64,000 nt of DNA from Thunnus maccoyii (GCF_910596095.1 NC_056548.1:8147151-8211150); one strand, 5' to 3'; numbered from the stretch's first letter, positions 49,536-61,800 are shown. Made by a program: numbers and translations. Notes: generated by a model from the letters alone, not told the origin.

Positions 49536-49581
<46 letters not shown>
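49251..49581. repeat. GA / CA / GA / TC microsatellite cluster
   Basis: (GA)n 49251-49289, (AC)n 49301-49330, (GA)n 49331-49350 and (CT)n 49539-49581, followed by a 19-base T run. The GA and CT tracts are complementary and could fold together. Long frames here are only repeat readthrough. Confidence 0.9.
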
Positions 49582-49585
<4 letters not shown>

Positions 49586-50659
49586 CATCCTTTAATTTGA
49601 TTCACTTTTTTTTTTTTTTTTTCCTTTTTTGATCCGTTAACAATCTTTTCATGTTCCCCCTCCGTCTCTTTAAGTCAGCCTCTCAAACGGGGCGCACTTA
49701 TGCCATTATCGCAGCAGTACCTGAAAATAATCTGACATGATTGTGTGTTTCCATGGCAACGAAGCCAATGTCTGTAACAGTTTCCCAGTTCCTGTCTACA
49801 TATATAATTACTACCGCAGATTACAGCACAGAGGCTGCAGAAATGAGTGGAGAAAACGGTCAGCCATACGGAAGAGCATCAGTATGTGATCGTGCAGACT
49901 TTGTTGAGCTTTGGTGTGATGCTGGAAATGAAAATATAACTGCTGGCAGTGCAGATTAGCATGATGAAAACTGTTTTATATAGATCTTCAGCTGCCTGTG
50001 AATGTAAAAATTGATTAAAAACTGATTATTCTTCAAGAAGCTGCTAAAACAAAGACTGATGAATTCTACATAGATGTGTGATTTTGGCACAAATGACTTT
50101 TCTTTGGTTGTAACAGTTTGTTTACACACTTATTGATGTTATTATTTTTAATTTGACTTGTTCTCTTGTATTGAATAAGGTTGATTTTTGATTTATTGTA
50201 ATTCATTTTACAGTGGACCCCAGGAAGACTACACCAACCACACTGTGGAAGCTGATGGGGAATCAAATAAATGAATAAATTAGCATTAAATCATACATTA
50301 AGAAAAGCAAACACTCTTTAAGTCTATTATATAAAAAGCCACTTTCATTCAGGACTGGATAGAAATGACTGAAATCAATATATTATTATTAACAAGACTA
50401 TTTTTTACAATATTAATATGTCACAATATGGGAAATTAATGCAAAATGACATGTGAAATAGTCAAACTGATACTGAATAGTCTGAAATATTTGTCACTTA
50501 TGTATTACAGACAAAACTTCACTCATGTAAAACAAAAACCTTCATAATAACTCTACTACACTATATTTACAGTTTTTGCATGAATCATTCATTTAGAACA
50601 GAATTGTGATATTATATTGTGAATATCTGCCAGCCCTATCTTCATTGGAGCTTTAAACA

Positions 50660-50955
50660 ACAAAAATAGTCAATTAATCAATTAGTTGCCAACTATTAAA
50701 TTGATTACCAACTATTTTGATAATCGATTAATCGTTTTGAATCCGTTTTTGAGGATCCCAGCTTCTCAAATGTGAATATTTTCTGTATTTTTAGATAGTA
50801 AACTGAATATCTTTGGCTTGTGGACTGTCGTTGACATCACCTTGGGCTCTGGGAAACAATTACTTCACCATTTTCTGACATTTTTTCGGACCAAACATCG
50901 AATCGAATCAACAGATTAACCAATAATGAGAATAATCGTTAGTTGCATCCCTGAA
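50660..50955 (+). repeat. MITE-like family A, copy 4
   Basis: From AGTCAATTAATCAATTAGTTG to TCGTTAGTTGCATCCCTG, the same ends as copy 3 on the other strand. In the gene-free stretch upstream of hivep2. Confidence 0.85.
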
Positions 50956-51313
50956 AGATGAGTGGAAGATTAGCATTTTGCCACTTGAGGATGTGCAGCC
51001 TTACTGTATTTAAATCCATTGTGCGTTTTGTCCACATATGATTTGCATCATCGCAGCTGTTTTTTTTCTGCTGCTGTTGTTTTTGTTTAGGGGATCAGCT
51101 GTGTGATGTGCACGTTCCAGTCTGGGGATAGCCTGCTGAGAGAGGTGGGGATATGCAGGGACCCGAGAACCCCTTGCAAACCCCCCATCTGCACGTCATG
51201 GAACATTTGCAGAACAGGGACCTCCCACCTTAAAGGCGTGCAACAGAGAGCAGACACAACAGTGAGATCTGCCCTGCACCGGACTCTCCATCTCAGGTGA
51301 CAAATACACCTAC

Positions 51314-51545
51314 CTGTGGAGCGTCGGAAGGAAGCAGCAGCGCGCAAAAAAAAACAACAACAATAAACGGCTGTAAAAACACAAGTAGTGAGTGTTGTGA
51401 AGCAGCGGGGAACAGAGGCTTACCAGACAACTGTGCGACATGCAGACACCTTCATTTAACCGGCATTTGTCAGATGAATAAGAGGAAATATTGTTATCCT
51501 GGGTCATCTGGGCACAGCGGGGGGTGCGGGGATCAGTTGTGCGCC
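51314..51545 (-). other. Candidate 5' non-coding exon of hivep2
   Basis: On the minus strand a CpG-containing stretch (GCGCGCTGCTGCTTCC) ends in CCACAG|GTAGGT, a good splice donor at 51314. It has no long frame. HIVEP2 genes have non-coding first exons, and this is the most promoter-like block to the right of the coding exons. Extent and start are guesses. Confidence 0.25.
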
Positions 51546-51599
51546 GTCAGCGTGGTTTAAAATGTCCAGGACGACTTATGGTGTAATTAATGATGAAGA

Positions 51600-51614
51600 C
51601 AGCAGGGGGCGCTG
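51600..51614 (+). promoter_or_regulatory. CTCF-like site between fuca2 and hivep2
   Basis: CAGCAGGGGGCGCTG agrees with the core CTCF consensus (CCASYAGRKGGCRS) except the first base. It is about 190 bp outside the likely fuca2 3' end and next to a CpG-containing block, a position suited to an insulator between the genes. Motif only; no binding data. Confidence 0.45.
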
Positions 51615-51791
51615 CGAGGACACAACAACTGATCAGGAGGGCAAAAGTCAACCTGAATCAATCAAAAAAATTATAAGAAACAATATTTATTTTAGGGTAT
51701 AATTCATTCCAGCAGTTATTCTCTTCTTAAACATGTGAATATTAGATAATAAAAAACAATTAATGCTTGAAGGCTTCATTCATTCATTGAT

Positions 51792-51797
51792 TTTATT
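51792..51797 (-). other. Polyadenylation signal of fuca2
   Basis: AATAAAA on the minus strand, about 565 bp after the fuca2 stop codon; the region 51798-52361 would then be the 3' UTR. Confidence 0.5.
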
Positions 51798-52361
51798 GAA
51801 ACATTCCTTCACATATAAAACTTGAACCACATTATTCAGTGCAGCCTGCATAAAAATCACATAAAAGTTGAAGGCTTTAAAAAAAAATACTATAGTGCAA
51901 GAAAACAGTCATATATTGAAACATATTTCATCACATTTTCACATCTGAGGTCACATTTGTCACTGTAGGTGAATGCAAATACGGCTACAGAAGGCTCTCT
52001 CAACCTTTTCTGAACCTAAAAATGACTTTTAGGCCCCAAAAGTTTAGACTCCAACTGAGCAAGAACACAAGACCTTAATCATAAAAGTTACCCAATACAA
52101 AAAATGTGATTATTCTTCATTCCCTGTATGAGTATTTCAAAAAGACCATCCTTTTAAAAGTAAAATACACACAGTATGAGGGTCATTTGCATACAGCACA
52201 ATGCACATAGTCTTTTTTTTCCTATCCTCAAAATTCCATTTCAGGAGACATAACTCAGATTTAATTCATGGATTGTGTTCAGTGATTCAAACATATATAA
52301 CTGGTTCGTTTTGTAACGTCCGCAGCTCCGTCTGTTCCTCTTCAACTGATCTGGTTTCCCT

Positions 52362-55300
52362 CTAAGTGGCACCTGTCAGCCTCAGCGTCCAGGCCCACTG
52401 GCAAGGCATCTGGCTGAAGGGCAGCTGGGGCAGGAGAACCCGCAGCCCGCTGGGCTTTACAGGCTCCCACTGCAGAGACCCGAGACCAAGAAGCACCACC
52501 TTTTTTTTTTTTTTTTTTTAAGAAGAAAAGCACGAACAGGGTTGACATGTTGACACAGAGGGAGAACCACTCAAGAAATGAGTCAACTTCATTTGCTAAG
52601 ATGGAGTGTTATTGGAAATTTGAGCAGTGTTGGACCAGTTTTTCAATATATTGAGCCTTTAATTAAATAACGTCCAGTCATTTCATTCTCTGCAGATGTG
52701 ATGGAGGTTCCTCTCTGACTGCAGCTACATTAAAACAGTCTGTAAAACCAGCAAGAAGGTTTTATGCTTTTAGGTCTGAAACAATTGGTAAATTACTTGA
52801 TTTGTTGATTGTCAAAAATCAATTAAATATTTAAATAATTTTTAAACAATTACTTTTTGGTCACAGCCTATTCAGTGTGAGGATTTGCAGCTGTTTCTTT
52901 GTTTTATATCATAGTAATCTGAATATTTTGGGGATTTTAGACTGTTGGTCTGACAATAGAAGATATTTGAGGACGTCACACTGGGAAACTCTGATAAGCA
53001 GGTTTCACAATATTCTGACATTTCATAGACTAAACTATTAAATAAATAATGAGAAAATAAATACTAGATGAATCGATAATGAAAATAATTGTTATTTGCA
53101 GCCTTATGTGCTATTTTAATTCCTTAATTAAACAGGTGCCATGAAGACCTGAAGCTTCTCCACCTGCATACATGTATACTGAGTTAACTCAGCACTTGGC
53201 AGCTGCTAACTCAGCAGGAAGAATGTAATTATCATGGTTAAGTTTAGAGTTTTACTGTCCTAAAACATGTGGTACATGGTGAGAAAACTGCAATATAATT
53301 GTGACTATATTATCGATTATCCACAAACGATATATGCTATTAGGGACTTAAATCAAACCCTAATATTTACTGCTTACCAGTAAGTAACACCTTTATAGTT
53401 AATTGGACAGAGTTCTGCCAATACTGAGGTTGTTTCAATCTAAACAACATATTGAAAGTAGATGCAAACATACAGGAAGTGATAAGTTCTTTATGGAAAA
53501 GCCTCCAGTAAACATCATGTATTAAGTGAAGTGATGTGTTACTGAGATACAGATACTGATATTGAAGAGTTGTCAAATTATATATCAACTGATAGCATTT
53601 TTTTACATTAACACAAGGGAGGTTATAGGTGAAAAATAAATGTGTCAGTGCTCTCTGGTGGACAAATTATGTAATAAACTCTTAAACATCTTAACACCCT
53701 TAAACATTACTGATATATCTGTAAGAAGCTTTTATTGATCATCTTACCTGAGTCTGTCCTTGTGTAACCACAGGTTCTCTCAGAATCACAGATCCATTAT
53801 TGGGCCACTCAAGTAAAATGGCAAAGACGTGGTTTTCCTGTGGTTTGGAGGTGTACCTGTCGAAGATGAGACCCATTTAGGAATTTTCAATTATACACTG
53901 AAATTATACACTGAGATATAGGCTCATAAAAGAAGCATAAAAAAATAATTAACAATATCTTTTGTTAAAATACATAATAAAGCAACATTTTGGCAAAATA
54001 AATTGTGAAAAAACAACCAATAAAATCCCTGAGTTATCACTAAACATAAAAAATCTAATCTATGAGAGAGTATTTGGAGTAAAATATATATATATATAAT
54101 GTATACTCTATATTTTCTTGCAAAACAAAGCTACAAGCTGCTTATGGAAACTAGTGCAATTATTTCGACACAATGCATCCAAAGTGTTAGTCACTATAAA
54201 CTAAATATAATACACAAACACACCAGACGTGGGGAGTGACGCTGTCATTCTGAGCCCGCCATGCAGTGGTGTTGTAGATGGCCTCGCCGTTGACCTTCAG
54301 CCACTGACCCACCTGCCTCAGACGCTCCTCAAAGATCGGGGCGATCCTTCCGTCGTGCGTGGGACCGATGTTCATCAGCAGGTTTCCCCCACACGACACC
54401 GTCTCCACCAACGTCTGAAACACATCAGAGATAAAGAGTTGTTGAACGTCAATACATCATTACTGCGTTCATTTTGATACATTAGCATCATTACTGTAAA
54501 CAAATAAAAACCATTGCAGTGAAGACTGGGAGCATCTATCATCCTCTGGTCTATACCGTGCTGTAACTTTAGAGCGATATTTATTGAAATGCACTGTAAT
54601 GATTCACTGCACAAAGGTTATTTTACAGCTGAAGCAGATTGTTCTTTCAGAGCAAATAAGGCTCAAACTTGCAGAGTAGAGCTGAAATGAGAAGTCGATG
54701 GCCAACAATTTAGATAACTGATTAATTGTTTAAGCAGAAATGTCACAAATTAATTTGTTCCTGCTTCTAAAATGTAAATATTTGCTGGTTTTCTTCTTCT
54801 TTCATGATAGTAAACAAAATATCTTTGAGCTTCGGACTGTTAACTTGAGCTCTGGGAAATTTTTATGGTTATTTTCCACCATTTTCTGACATTTCATAAA
54901 CCAAATGATTCATCTTTTAATGGAGAAAATAAAATGCAGATTAACTGAGAATGAAAGTAATACTGAGTTATAGCCTCATTTCAGAGATTGTTGCAAAAAC
55001 AGACAGAGACATGAATATAATTTCAGTGGGAAAAGTAGTTTTTACATGTTTATGCTCAAACAAATAGTAAGAGAGATTATGGGAAACGTGGTCTCAATGT
55101 TTCAGAAACACTACAACTAACATACCAATGGTAAGAGTTAAGACATATGTTGCACCTTTGTTGTATGGGAATTACTGACTTTCATTTTTTAACACACTAG
55201 ACTTGAGTTGCAACGATTAAATGGTAAATGGTAAATGGACTGTACTTGTATAGCGCCTTTCTAGTCTTCCGACCACTCAAAGCGCTTTTTACACTACGAA

Positions 55301-58300
55301 TCACATTCACCCATTCACACACATTCATACACTGAATGGGTACAGGGGCTACCATGCAAGGTCCCAACCTGCCCATCAGAGGAAGCTAAGCATTCACACA
55401 CATTCATACACTGATGGCACAGCCATCAGGAGCAATTTGGGGTTAAGTATCTTGCCCAAGGACACATCGGCATGTGGACCGGAGGAGCCGGGAATCGAAC
55501 CGCCAATCTTCCGATTAGTGGACGACCCGTTCTACCTCCTGAGCCACAGCCGCCAATTAGTCAATTAAACAATTAGTCAATCATCAGAAAATTAATCACC
55601 AACTATGTTGATAATCAATTAATTGTTTTGAGTCTTTTTTTTTAAGAGAAACAAAATTCTCTGATTCCATCTTCTGAAATGTAAGTATTTTCTGGTTTCT
55701 TTAGTCCTATACGACAGTAAACTGAATATTTTTAGGTTGTGGACTGTTGCTCAGGACAAAAGAAGACTTTTGAGGACGTCATCTTGGGCTTTGGGAGAAG
55801 GTGATCAACATTTTTTACCATTTTATAGACCAAACAACCCTACACTAGACCCAAGATGGTAAAAATATTTTATTTTTTACTGGAAGAAATGTGGTTGTAA
55901 AGTCACAGTGAGCAAAATCTTTTAAATGAAACAAAAACTAGATCATTCTTATAGTTTTGAGCAAAGTCTTCCGTCTATATAAGCCATTTAATCACGCCTA
56001 ATGATCCTATTTTAGTTGGATCGGTTAACAGATACATTACCAGATTAAACAGTTCCCAGGTTAATGAGATTTTAAACTCTCACCGCTACAAGCTGCTCGA
56101 TGGTGAGGTAGTCACTGAGAGGAGCGTTGCGTCTGTAACCCCAGGACTTTGTGTCGATGGTCATGCAGTTTTCCCATTTGTGTTTGAGCAGGTGTCCTGG
56201 CTGGTAGCGATCAGCGCAGGTGTAGTATCCACCGTGGGTGCAGATGGAGCCGTAACCCCACCGATCGTTTGTCACCACTGTGTCTCGTACCGGACTGTGA
56301 AAGAAAAAAACAAGTGGATATCACGCTGACTGATGAAATGATGCATCTAATGTAGCAGAAACATGAATATAATCCATTACCTGTCGTTATAGAGCCAGGC
56401 TAAGAAACCAGTGCTGTTCCAGTACTTGTCAGGCGCGTCTCCATCCCCGTCAGACCACAGCACGTCTGGTCTGTACTTGACGATGAGCTCGTAAAGCTCA
56501 GGCAGAGTTTTGCTGGTAGGAAAGAAGTTGGTAGAGAAGAGGTTGGCAGCGTCTTGTTCAAAGAGCGGATTAAACCACTCGAACAGGGAGTGATACAATC
56601 CTAAACGCAGGTCGCTGTTAGCGCGGAGGGCAGTCGCCACTTCATCCACCAGATCTCTCTTGGGTCCAACATCCACTGCGTTCCAGTTCCAGGAGCTTTT
56701 TGAGCCCCATAGTGTGAAACCTGAGAGACAGAATACAGATCCTGAGAGGCTGAAAGGTTTCAGGATGGTAGAAACACTCAAAAGATGTGTAATTATGTCA
56801 GTTTTTAGCACCGAATCTTACTGTAAATACTGTACTTTATATGTACTGTACCTTCATGGTGTTTCGTAGTCAGGACGATGTACTTTGCTCCTGATGAGGC
56901 AAAGATGTCGGTCCACTCTTTGGCATCAAAGAACTCAGCGGTAAACTGCGGTGCAAAGTCTTGATACTTGAAGCCTGGAGGATAATTCTTCTGCATGAAG
57001 TCGACATACGGCTTTAGTTTTTGCTTCTGCCAGTACCACCTAGAACAGAAAATACATGCAGGAAGACAATAAGATGAAGGCAGGACAAGTAAATGTATAT
57101 TCACTGTATGTCAAACAAGAATTCCAGTTTACATTCATTAGTGTTTTAGTTAATAAGTTAAAAATGTTGATAAAAGTCAAAGAGAAAGTTGAGCTTTAGA
57201 TTTTGGTAAATATACAATAATCCCTCCAGCGTGTCTACTTAAAGTCAAGATCATGATGACAAATTGCTGTGATTAAACAAAAATAAAGCCACTTTATCGG
57301 ATGTTCAAAGTTCAGTCTTGACATTGGAAAAATCACACCATAAAGTCCATTTAGTAGCTGTTCTGGAGCTTTCTATCATATGATATGATGTTCTCCAGCA
57401 GATGGACTTTGCCCTGTTGTCATCAAGTGATAGATTTTTTTTCCTGACGCACATTAAGGACCTCTCATCTGGGGTTTAAAGTTCATTCTTGACCTTTGAA
57501 AAGTATCTGAGAAAACAAACTAGCTGTACTAGCTGTTCTGATCTGAGCTTTTGATCATATCACATGATCTTCATCAGCGGATAATCAGATTTGAACCCCA
57601 CATGGACAAGACGTAGCAGTAAGGTGCTAAGAAGGAGAGGAAATATGAGCATCTACTAATCCTTGACAGCTGGGCAACTCTGATACTGATCACATGACTT
57701 GATGACTTGAGCTACTAAACTGACCTTGTGATGAGATTGTTTTCTCAACCCTTTTTTTTTTTTTTTTTTTTTTTTTTACCATTTAATTAAATTAATCTCA
57801 GCACTCCTTGCAGTCTTCACTCCTTTGCACTATTTGTATCCTGTTTACAGTTCATTTCACCTGTATATAATCATTCCTTGTGTATATTTCTGAAGATTGT
57901 TGTGTTGTTATTCTATGTAAGTACGTTAAGTCAATTCCTTGTATGTGTAAACATACTTGGCCAATAAAGATGATTCTGATTCTTATTTTTCTGTTTTTTC
58001 TGCTTTTTTTTTTTTTTTTTTTTTTTTGCTGTTTCTCTAAATGGTCACCTAACACAGACTATTTGTGACTCGATCATAGAATCAAGGTAATTAATTAATA
58101 TTCACTATAAATCTATGGATCACCTGATTTATTTATTGCCTGCCTATGGTTGCCATGGATACCAGCAGCAGGGCTCATCTTGCTCAAACTCCGAACTTTC
58201 CCAGGACTCGTTTGTAAAATTATGTCATGGATATTTTGTTGTCATTTTTTTGTTAGAAATTGGGCTCAAATCTCACCAGAACCACTCGCTGCCGAAGCTC

Positions 58301-58467
58301 GGGACGGAGAAGACCCCCCAGTGTATGAAGATACCGAACTTGGCCTGATCGAACCACTCCGGCAGCGGTCTGGAGTCGATCGATTCCCACGTCGGTTCGT
58401 ATTGTGCTCTGCCGGTGCTGATCAACAGCATCGACAAAAGCAAAGAAACGACCGTTAAAGCTCCCAT
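52362..58467 (-). CDS. fuca2: Alpha-L-fucosidase 2 (GH29), secreted/lysosomal
   Basis: Hydrolyses alpha-L-fucose from glycoproteins and glycolipids. Seven exons: 58277-58467, 56852-57039, 56381-56720, 56084-56294, 54224-54414, 53748-53856, 52362-52499; 455 residues (human FUCA2 about 467). A signal peptide covers residues 1-21 ([14 protein letters not shown], then QYEPTW). GH29 landmarks follow in order: [54 protein letters not shown], and [20 protein letters not shown], in which Asp217 corresponds to the catalytic nucleophile of family 29. VTNDRWGYG and [15 protein letters not shown] complete the barrel; the small C-terminal domain ends [16 protein letters not shown]. Neighbouring HIVEP2 favours FUCA2 over FUCA1. 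The acceptor of the last exon is unusual (a 19-base A run directly before the AG). The 1.25-kb last intron contains repeat copies. Confidence 0.95.
52772..53106 (+). repeat. MITE-like family A, copy 5
   Basis: Diverged copy ending AAAATAATTGTTATTTGCAGCC, in the last intron of fuca2. Confidence 0.7.
54677..54978 (+). repeat. MITE-like family A, copy 6
   Basis: Diverged copy containing AAATGTAAATATTTGCTGGTT and ACATTTCATAAACCAAATGA, in the fuca2 intron between exons 5 and 4. Confidence 0.7.
55208..55845 (+). repeat. MITE-like family A, copy 7, split by a SINE
   Basis: The left end (GTTGCAACGATTA, near 55208-55219) is separated from the rest (from about 55555, TTAGTCAATTAAACAATTAG, to ATAGACCAAACAACCC) by the SINE listed next. 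Same fuca2 intron as copy 6. Confidence 0.75.
55219..55554 (-). mobile_element. tRNA-derived SINE
   Basis: Read on the minus strand it begins GGCGGCTGTGGCTCAGGAGG. The pol III A box TGGCTCAGGAGG (55535-55546) fits TRGYNNARNNGG, and the B box GGTTCGATTCC (55491-55501) fits GGTTCGANNCC, 33 bp apart, as in a tRNA gene. The 3' tail is a short tandem array of TTTACCA units. It is not a functional tRNA: the remaining cloverleaf is not kept and a long unrelated body follows. It interrupts MITE copy 7, so it is the younger insertion. Confidence 0.85.
57300..57600. repeat. Two related direct units in fuca2 intron 1
   Basis: AAAGTTCAxTCTTGAC ... TAGCTGTTCTGxxxxGAGCTTT followed by ATCATATxxxATGAT occurs twice about 175 bp apart, at about 57305-57415 and 57478-57590. 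Probably a duplicated repeat fragment. Confidence 0.5.
57752..58027 (+). repeat. Poly(T) runs around a probable LINE 3' end
   Basis: T26 at 57752-57777 and T24 at 58004-58027 flank TTGGCCAATAAAGATGATTCTGATTCT, a tail phrase typical of fish non-LTR retrotransposons. In fuca2 intron 1. Confidence 0.5.
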
Positions 58468-58817
58468 TTCAAGCGGAAATCATCCACCCAGTGTTGCAAA
58501 ATGATCCGAAAGACGGGCTGGGTGTCACATGATGATGATGATAGAGCGAAAGTTAAAAACATAGAACAAGGAAGAGGAATTTTACGGAAGGTAACGCTGA
58601 TAAAACATCTTCAACTACTATGTGTACTCCTCTTAGAGCACTGGGGATGTTTGTTTTTATCGTCCGTTGTTTCACCGAGGAGGTTCGACCAATCAGATTG
58701 AAGAGAACGCCGCTCACCCGGGCTACGCTGCGTTCTACATCTCGCGCTCCGACGTGTACGCATGCGCAGTTCGCCTCTCTTTCAGGAACTGGTTCATGTG
58801 TTGTTTTTGTGTTACAC
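58468..58817. promoter_or_regulatory. Shared divergent promoter of fuca2 and tatdn3
   Basis: The two start codons face away from each other with 350 bp between them, so both promoters must overlap here unless a 5' exon lies elsewhere. The right half is CpG-richer than its surroundings. A CCAAT box is at 58689-58693 (gACCAATCAG), and an NRF1-like palindrome ACGCATGCGCAG lies at about 58759-58769. No TATA box is obvious. This composition is typical of housekeeping bidirectional promoters. Confidence 0.7.
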
Positions 58818-61800
58818 ATGCAAGGCTACGTTGACTGTCACTGTCATATCTCTGCGGGAGATTTTGACAAGGTATGAATGAACTTTTAAGAATACTAATG
58901 AAGTGTTTTATCTCTTAAAAACGTCTGACGTGTTACTTTTTCCTCTTTTCATTGTCAGGACATTGAAGAGGTGATTGAGAATTCAAAGAAGGTGAGCCGT
59001 CTCAACTCAGAAGCATTTATCCAGAATAGTTTTTATATTGTGTGCGATTAATTAATTTGCTTTTCTTCCCAGGCTGGATTGTTGGCACTACTAGCTGTGG
59101 CCGAACATGCTGGAGAATTTGACAAAATCATTGAATTGTCACAGAGGTAACTATAAACAAAGCAGTGGTGCAGAGTAACTAAGTACATTTACCGTACTTA
59201 AGTTCAATTCTGAGGTACTTGTACTTTACATGAGTATTTCCATTTGATGCTACTTCATACTTCCACTACATTTCAGAGGGAAATATTGTATTTTCTACTC
59301 CACAACATTTATTTGACGGCATTAGTTACTTTCCAGATGGATATTTGACACAATAGATAATATAACAAGCTTTTAAATACAACACATTGTTAAAGATTAA
59401 ACCAGTGGTTTCCAACCTTTTTGGCTTTTGACATCTTAAAAAAAAGCAGTGTGTAGTCGGGGTCACGTTTCAGATGTCTATGAGTTGTTAACAGCTCCAC
59501 CAAATAGTGATTTTTCCCTCTAAACCTCTCACATGGTTTCATTTCATTTCAAATGATCCAATATTTCACCAAAAATAAAAGATTAGAGAAAAAAAGTCTA
59601 AAAACTGAATACAGATTTGTTTATCAGAACCTCTCAGATTTATCTGGTGACCCTTCAGAGGGGCCCGACCCCAAGGTTGGGAACCACTGGACTAAACCTG
59701 CTAACTGTATATAAAGTGGTTCAAGTTAGCTCCACCTCCAGCAGCTACAACAGTAACATGCTGCTGACACACTGATGCAGAGGGACCAAACCACTACTTT
59801 TTCTGCAATACTTTAACTACATTAAGCTGCTAATACTTATGTAGTTGTTTTCATTCAGGACTTTTACTTGTAATGGAGTGTTTTTACATTGCTGTACTGG
59901 TACTTTTACTGAAGTAAAGGATCTGAATACTTCTTCCACCACTGTAACAAACTATATTATGAAATAATTAAAATTTACTGTGTTCTATATGTGTTTTTAT
60001 TAGGTTCCCAGGTTTTATTTTCCCCTGTTTAGGAGTACACCCTGTTCAAGAAGTTTCTCCAGACCAACAGAGAGGCGCTACTCTCCAGGTAAGGATGCAC
60101 CAATTTATTTAAAGGTTCGGTTCACCCAAATAACAAAACACATACTTTCTAACTTACCTGTAGTGGAATATAGCTGTGCAGGTAGTTTTGGTTATTATTG
60201 TAGGTTTTTAGATATCTGGTTCTGAAATTTCTGTCACGACCCCAATAAAATGGAGGTGGCCCAGGTCAGTGCTTGGCTGCACCTGTCTTTTCTGATCCAT
60301 ATTGTTCATGTATATTTGCATTTTATTTACTGTATATACTGTCATTCTGCCTCTCTAAATATATACACCATCAACTGGACGTTTAACCATCCTGTTCTGA
60401 GATTTTCCTGAGATTTCGGAGGAGTTTTACTTTCTGAATTAGTAAACTAAGGATGGAAGGTGTCAATTGTTAAACAGATTGTAAAAGATTTTGGGGTAAA
60501 TGTGTGATTTTGGGCTATGTGAAATAAAACTAAAATGACTTTACTTGAGCAGAATTGTGTTTGTAGCAACATCGCTTTCCAGAAACAATGTGCTCATTAG
60601 TCTGGATGATCCACAAAACACACACCTGTGTAGGGACTAAAGTAGTGTCAATGAAAACTGTTACTAGTAAGGTGGATTATCCAGAGTAACAGAGACAGTG
60701 TTTCTAGAAAAAACATGTCAATGCTGATTATTTTTAATGTAATTTTTCATTGCTATGAGCACTATAAACACAATTGTACTCACCTCCACTGTGTTGAATA
60801 GACAGATATTTAGAAACTTGGCCAAATAAAACCACATATATCTGTATGGTCTCAAAAAGTAACCAAGAAAATACATTTTGTTGTTGTTGTTGTTGTTATT
60901 TGGCCTTACAAAAATAACAGTAATGGTTTCTGCTGTCGTTATGTTAAGGCAGAGGAATAAAGGATGTTTTTTCTGTCTTGTGTGTAGGATCTAGATGCTG
61001 CTCTACCTATCATAGAGAAATACAAAGATCACCTCGTGGCTATTGGGGAGGTAAAAATTCAGTATCTCTTATGTGACTTGATTAAAAATCAGCTGCGGTC
61101 CTGGTTTTCTTTTGCGTTTCTTTCAGTGTAATTCCAGTTAATTCCTTGTCCTTCCCATCTGTCCGTACAGGTCGGCTTGGATTTTACACCCAGATATGTG
61201 AACAATGAGGGCGATAAAGACAGTCAAAGGCAGGTTCTCATTCGTCAGTCACAGATAGCCAAGGAACTGGATCTCCCTCTGTGAGTCATACAGTACTGCT
61301 GTAGATTTCATGAACTCAGATGATAATAAATGAATTAAAGAAGTCCACTAACATTAAGTAGAAAATATATACATGTGTTGACATGTATAAAGCATGATTG
61401 TGTTTCCAAGTGAATCTCCATATTTGCAATGTTTTTACAATATCTTTAATCACAAACACGAAGCCACGGCTAACAGACTTTCATTCAATATTTTTATGTT
61501 TTATTTATTTTTTTAGAAATGTTCACTCACGGTCAGCAGGAAGACCCACCATCCACCTCCTGAAGGAACAAGGTATACAGCTTAGTTTACATTCTTTACA
61601 TAAATTGTTAGTAAAACTTTACTTAAAGTATTTAGAATCTAAAAGCAGCATAGAAACATTTAATAAATGGTTTGTAAAGCACTATAATGTTAGCAGATAT
61701 AAGTGTTTATTAATGTCAACAACTATAACTCATCTTGTGTGTAATAATATCAAATATATCTTCATAGAAGTTATAATTGTTGACAAATATTGTACTGTCC

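Larger units (their letters stand above)
43489..51791. other. Gene-free stretch upstream of the hivep2 coding exons
   Basis: 8.3 kb without a supported coding exon. It should include hivep2 5' introns and perhaps its promoter. Named contents: family C copies (47561-48180), the microsatellite cluster (49251-49581), family A copy 4 (50660-50955), the candidate leader exon (51314-51545) and the CTCF-like site. The part 44.6-47.1 kb is poor in recognisable repeats, and regulatory DNA would be plausible there. Confidence 0.55.

Noticed and set aside
49156-49605. A 149-codon minus-strand frame
   Set aside because: It is mostly readthrough of GA, CA and CT dinucleotide runs, giving ER, CV and SL repeats.
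55491-55554. A possible tRNA gene (good A and B boxes)
   Set aside because: No complete cloverleaf; a 270-bp non-tRNA body and a TTTACCA tail follow, so it is a SINE.
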